Shown: positions 12,123 to 12,181 of the stretch, piece by piece
Layout: each line of letters starts with the position of its first letter
Numbering within the stretch: position 1 is the first letter of the stretch
NCBI GenBank assembly: GCA_002069025.1
Contig: MWBK01000115.1
Coordinates: 1 to 12,181 of the forward strand
DNA from: Bacteroidetes bacterium ADurb.Bin302
Lineage (GTDB): Bacteria > Bacteroidota > Bacteroidia > Bacteroidales > Paludibacteraceae
Reading direction: 5' to 3'
DNA: 12,181 nucleotides
Position numbers and translations under genes: made by a program
The notes under the pieces: model-generated
Seen by the model: the letters and a program-made list of their open reading frames with translations, nothing else
Database searches by the model: none
What the model was told of the DNA's origin: nothing

Positions 12123-12181
12123 TCAATGATAATCAATGTTTTCAGTTTCGAGTTTATTCTGTTCATATGATTTTACTAGAG
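12123..12181 (-). CDS. C-terminal end of an upstream gene (runs off right edge)
   Basis: The last 18 residues (LVKSYEQNKLETENIDYH) and TGA of a frame entering from the right edge. The hydrophilic composition and the position just before the next gene's binding site suggest it is real, but too little remains to name it. Confidence 0.45.
   Translation of the reverse strand, partial: LVKSYEQNKLETENIDYH

Noticed and set aside
12125..12160. Alternative frame near the right edge starting MNRINSKLK
   Set aside because: It overlaps a hydrophilic frame entering from the edge, has no binding site and ends in the next gene's leader.
1..12181. CRISPR array, transposase or integrase
   Set aside because: No regularly spaced identical repeats and no recombinase motifs were seen on either strand.

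Overview
The window looks like part of an AT-rich genome of a large tailed bacteriophage. This is an inference from layout and gene content. Every supportable gene lies on the minus strand, packed with 1-30 base gaps or 1-4 base overlaps (ATGA, GTGA, TTGA, TAATG). Most products are short and unassigned. Two tRNA genes are embedded between protein genes, and several proteins are of kinds that recur in phages (DEDDh exonuclease, metallophosphoesterase, MGDRAN-type protein, MazG-like protein, AAA ATPase). No capsid, tail, portal or terminase gene is visible, so phage identity is not proven, and the host cannot be named. Ribosome binding sites are strong (GGAG, GGAGG, GAGGTG).

Read in the direction of transcription (high to low coordinates), five sigma70-like promoters and two hairpin terminators divide the window. 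(A) 12181-11788: the end of one gene, then a coiled-coil protein whose start codon is unclear, closed by a terminator. (B) Promoter 11709-11737 drives two or three small unknowns, a DEDDh exonuclease (10651-11190), two unknowns, a 36-residue membrane peptide, a MazG-like protein and a two-helix membrane protein. (C) Promoter 9250-9278 drives the MGDRAN-type protein, a CYTH/zinc-ribbon fusion, a protein with a conserved serine-rich N-terminus, tRNA-Ser(GGA), a nicotinamidase, a small unknown and tRNA-Ser(GCT), ending at terminator 6468-6500. (D) Promoter 6435-6463 drives a metallophosphoesterase. (E) Promoter 5653-5681 drives a 43-residue basic protein, a small zinc-binding protein, a radical SAM/SPASM protein and an HflK/HflC pair. 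(F) Promoter 2213-2241, with a 10-bp inverted repeat across its start region, drives three more serine-rich N-terminus proteins, small genes and an AAA ATPase that runs off the left edge.

The most unusual content is a set of four proteins sharing the N-terminus MKIRxGFVSNSS(S/T)SSF joined to unrelated bodies. The motif is kept in amino acids while its codons differ. Others are a phage-type HflK/HflC (SPFH) pair next to a radical SAM enzyme with an expanded CX7CX2C cluster motif, and a GC-rich array of NGGCN pentanucleotides that forms the 3' end of one of the serine-rich genes. There are also two nearly identical tRNA-Ser genes differing mainly in the anticodon arm, and a CYTH domain fused to a zinc ribbon. 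Nicotinamidase suggests the element adjusts host NAD metabolism during infection.
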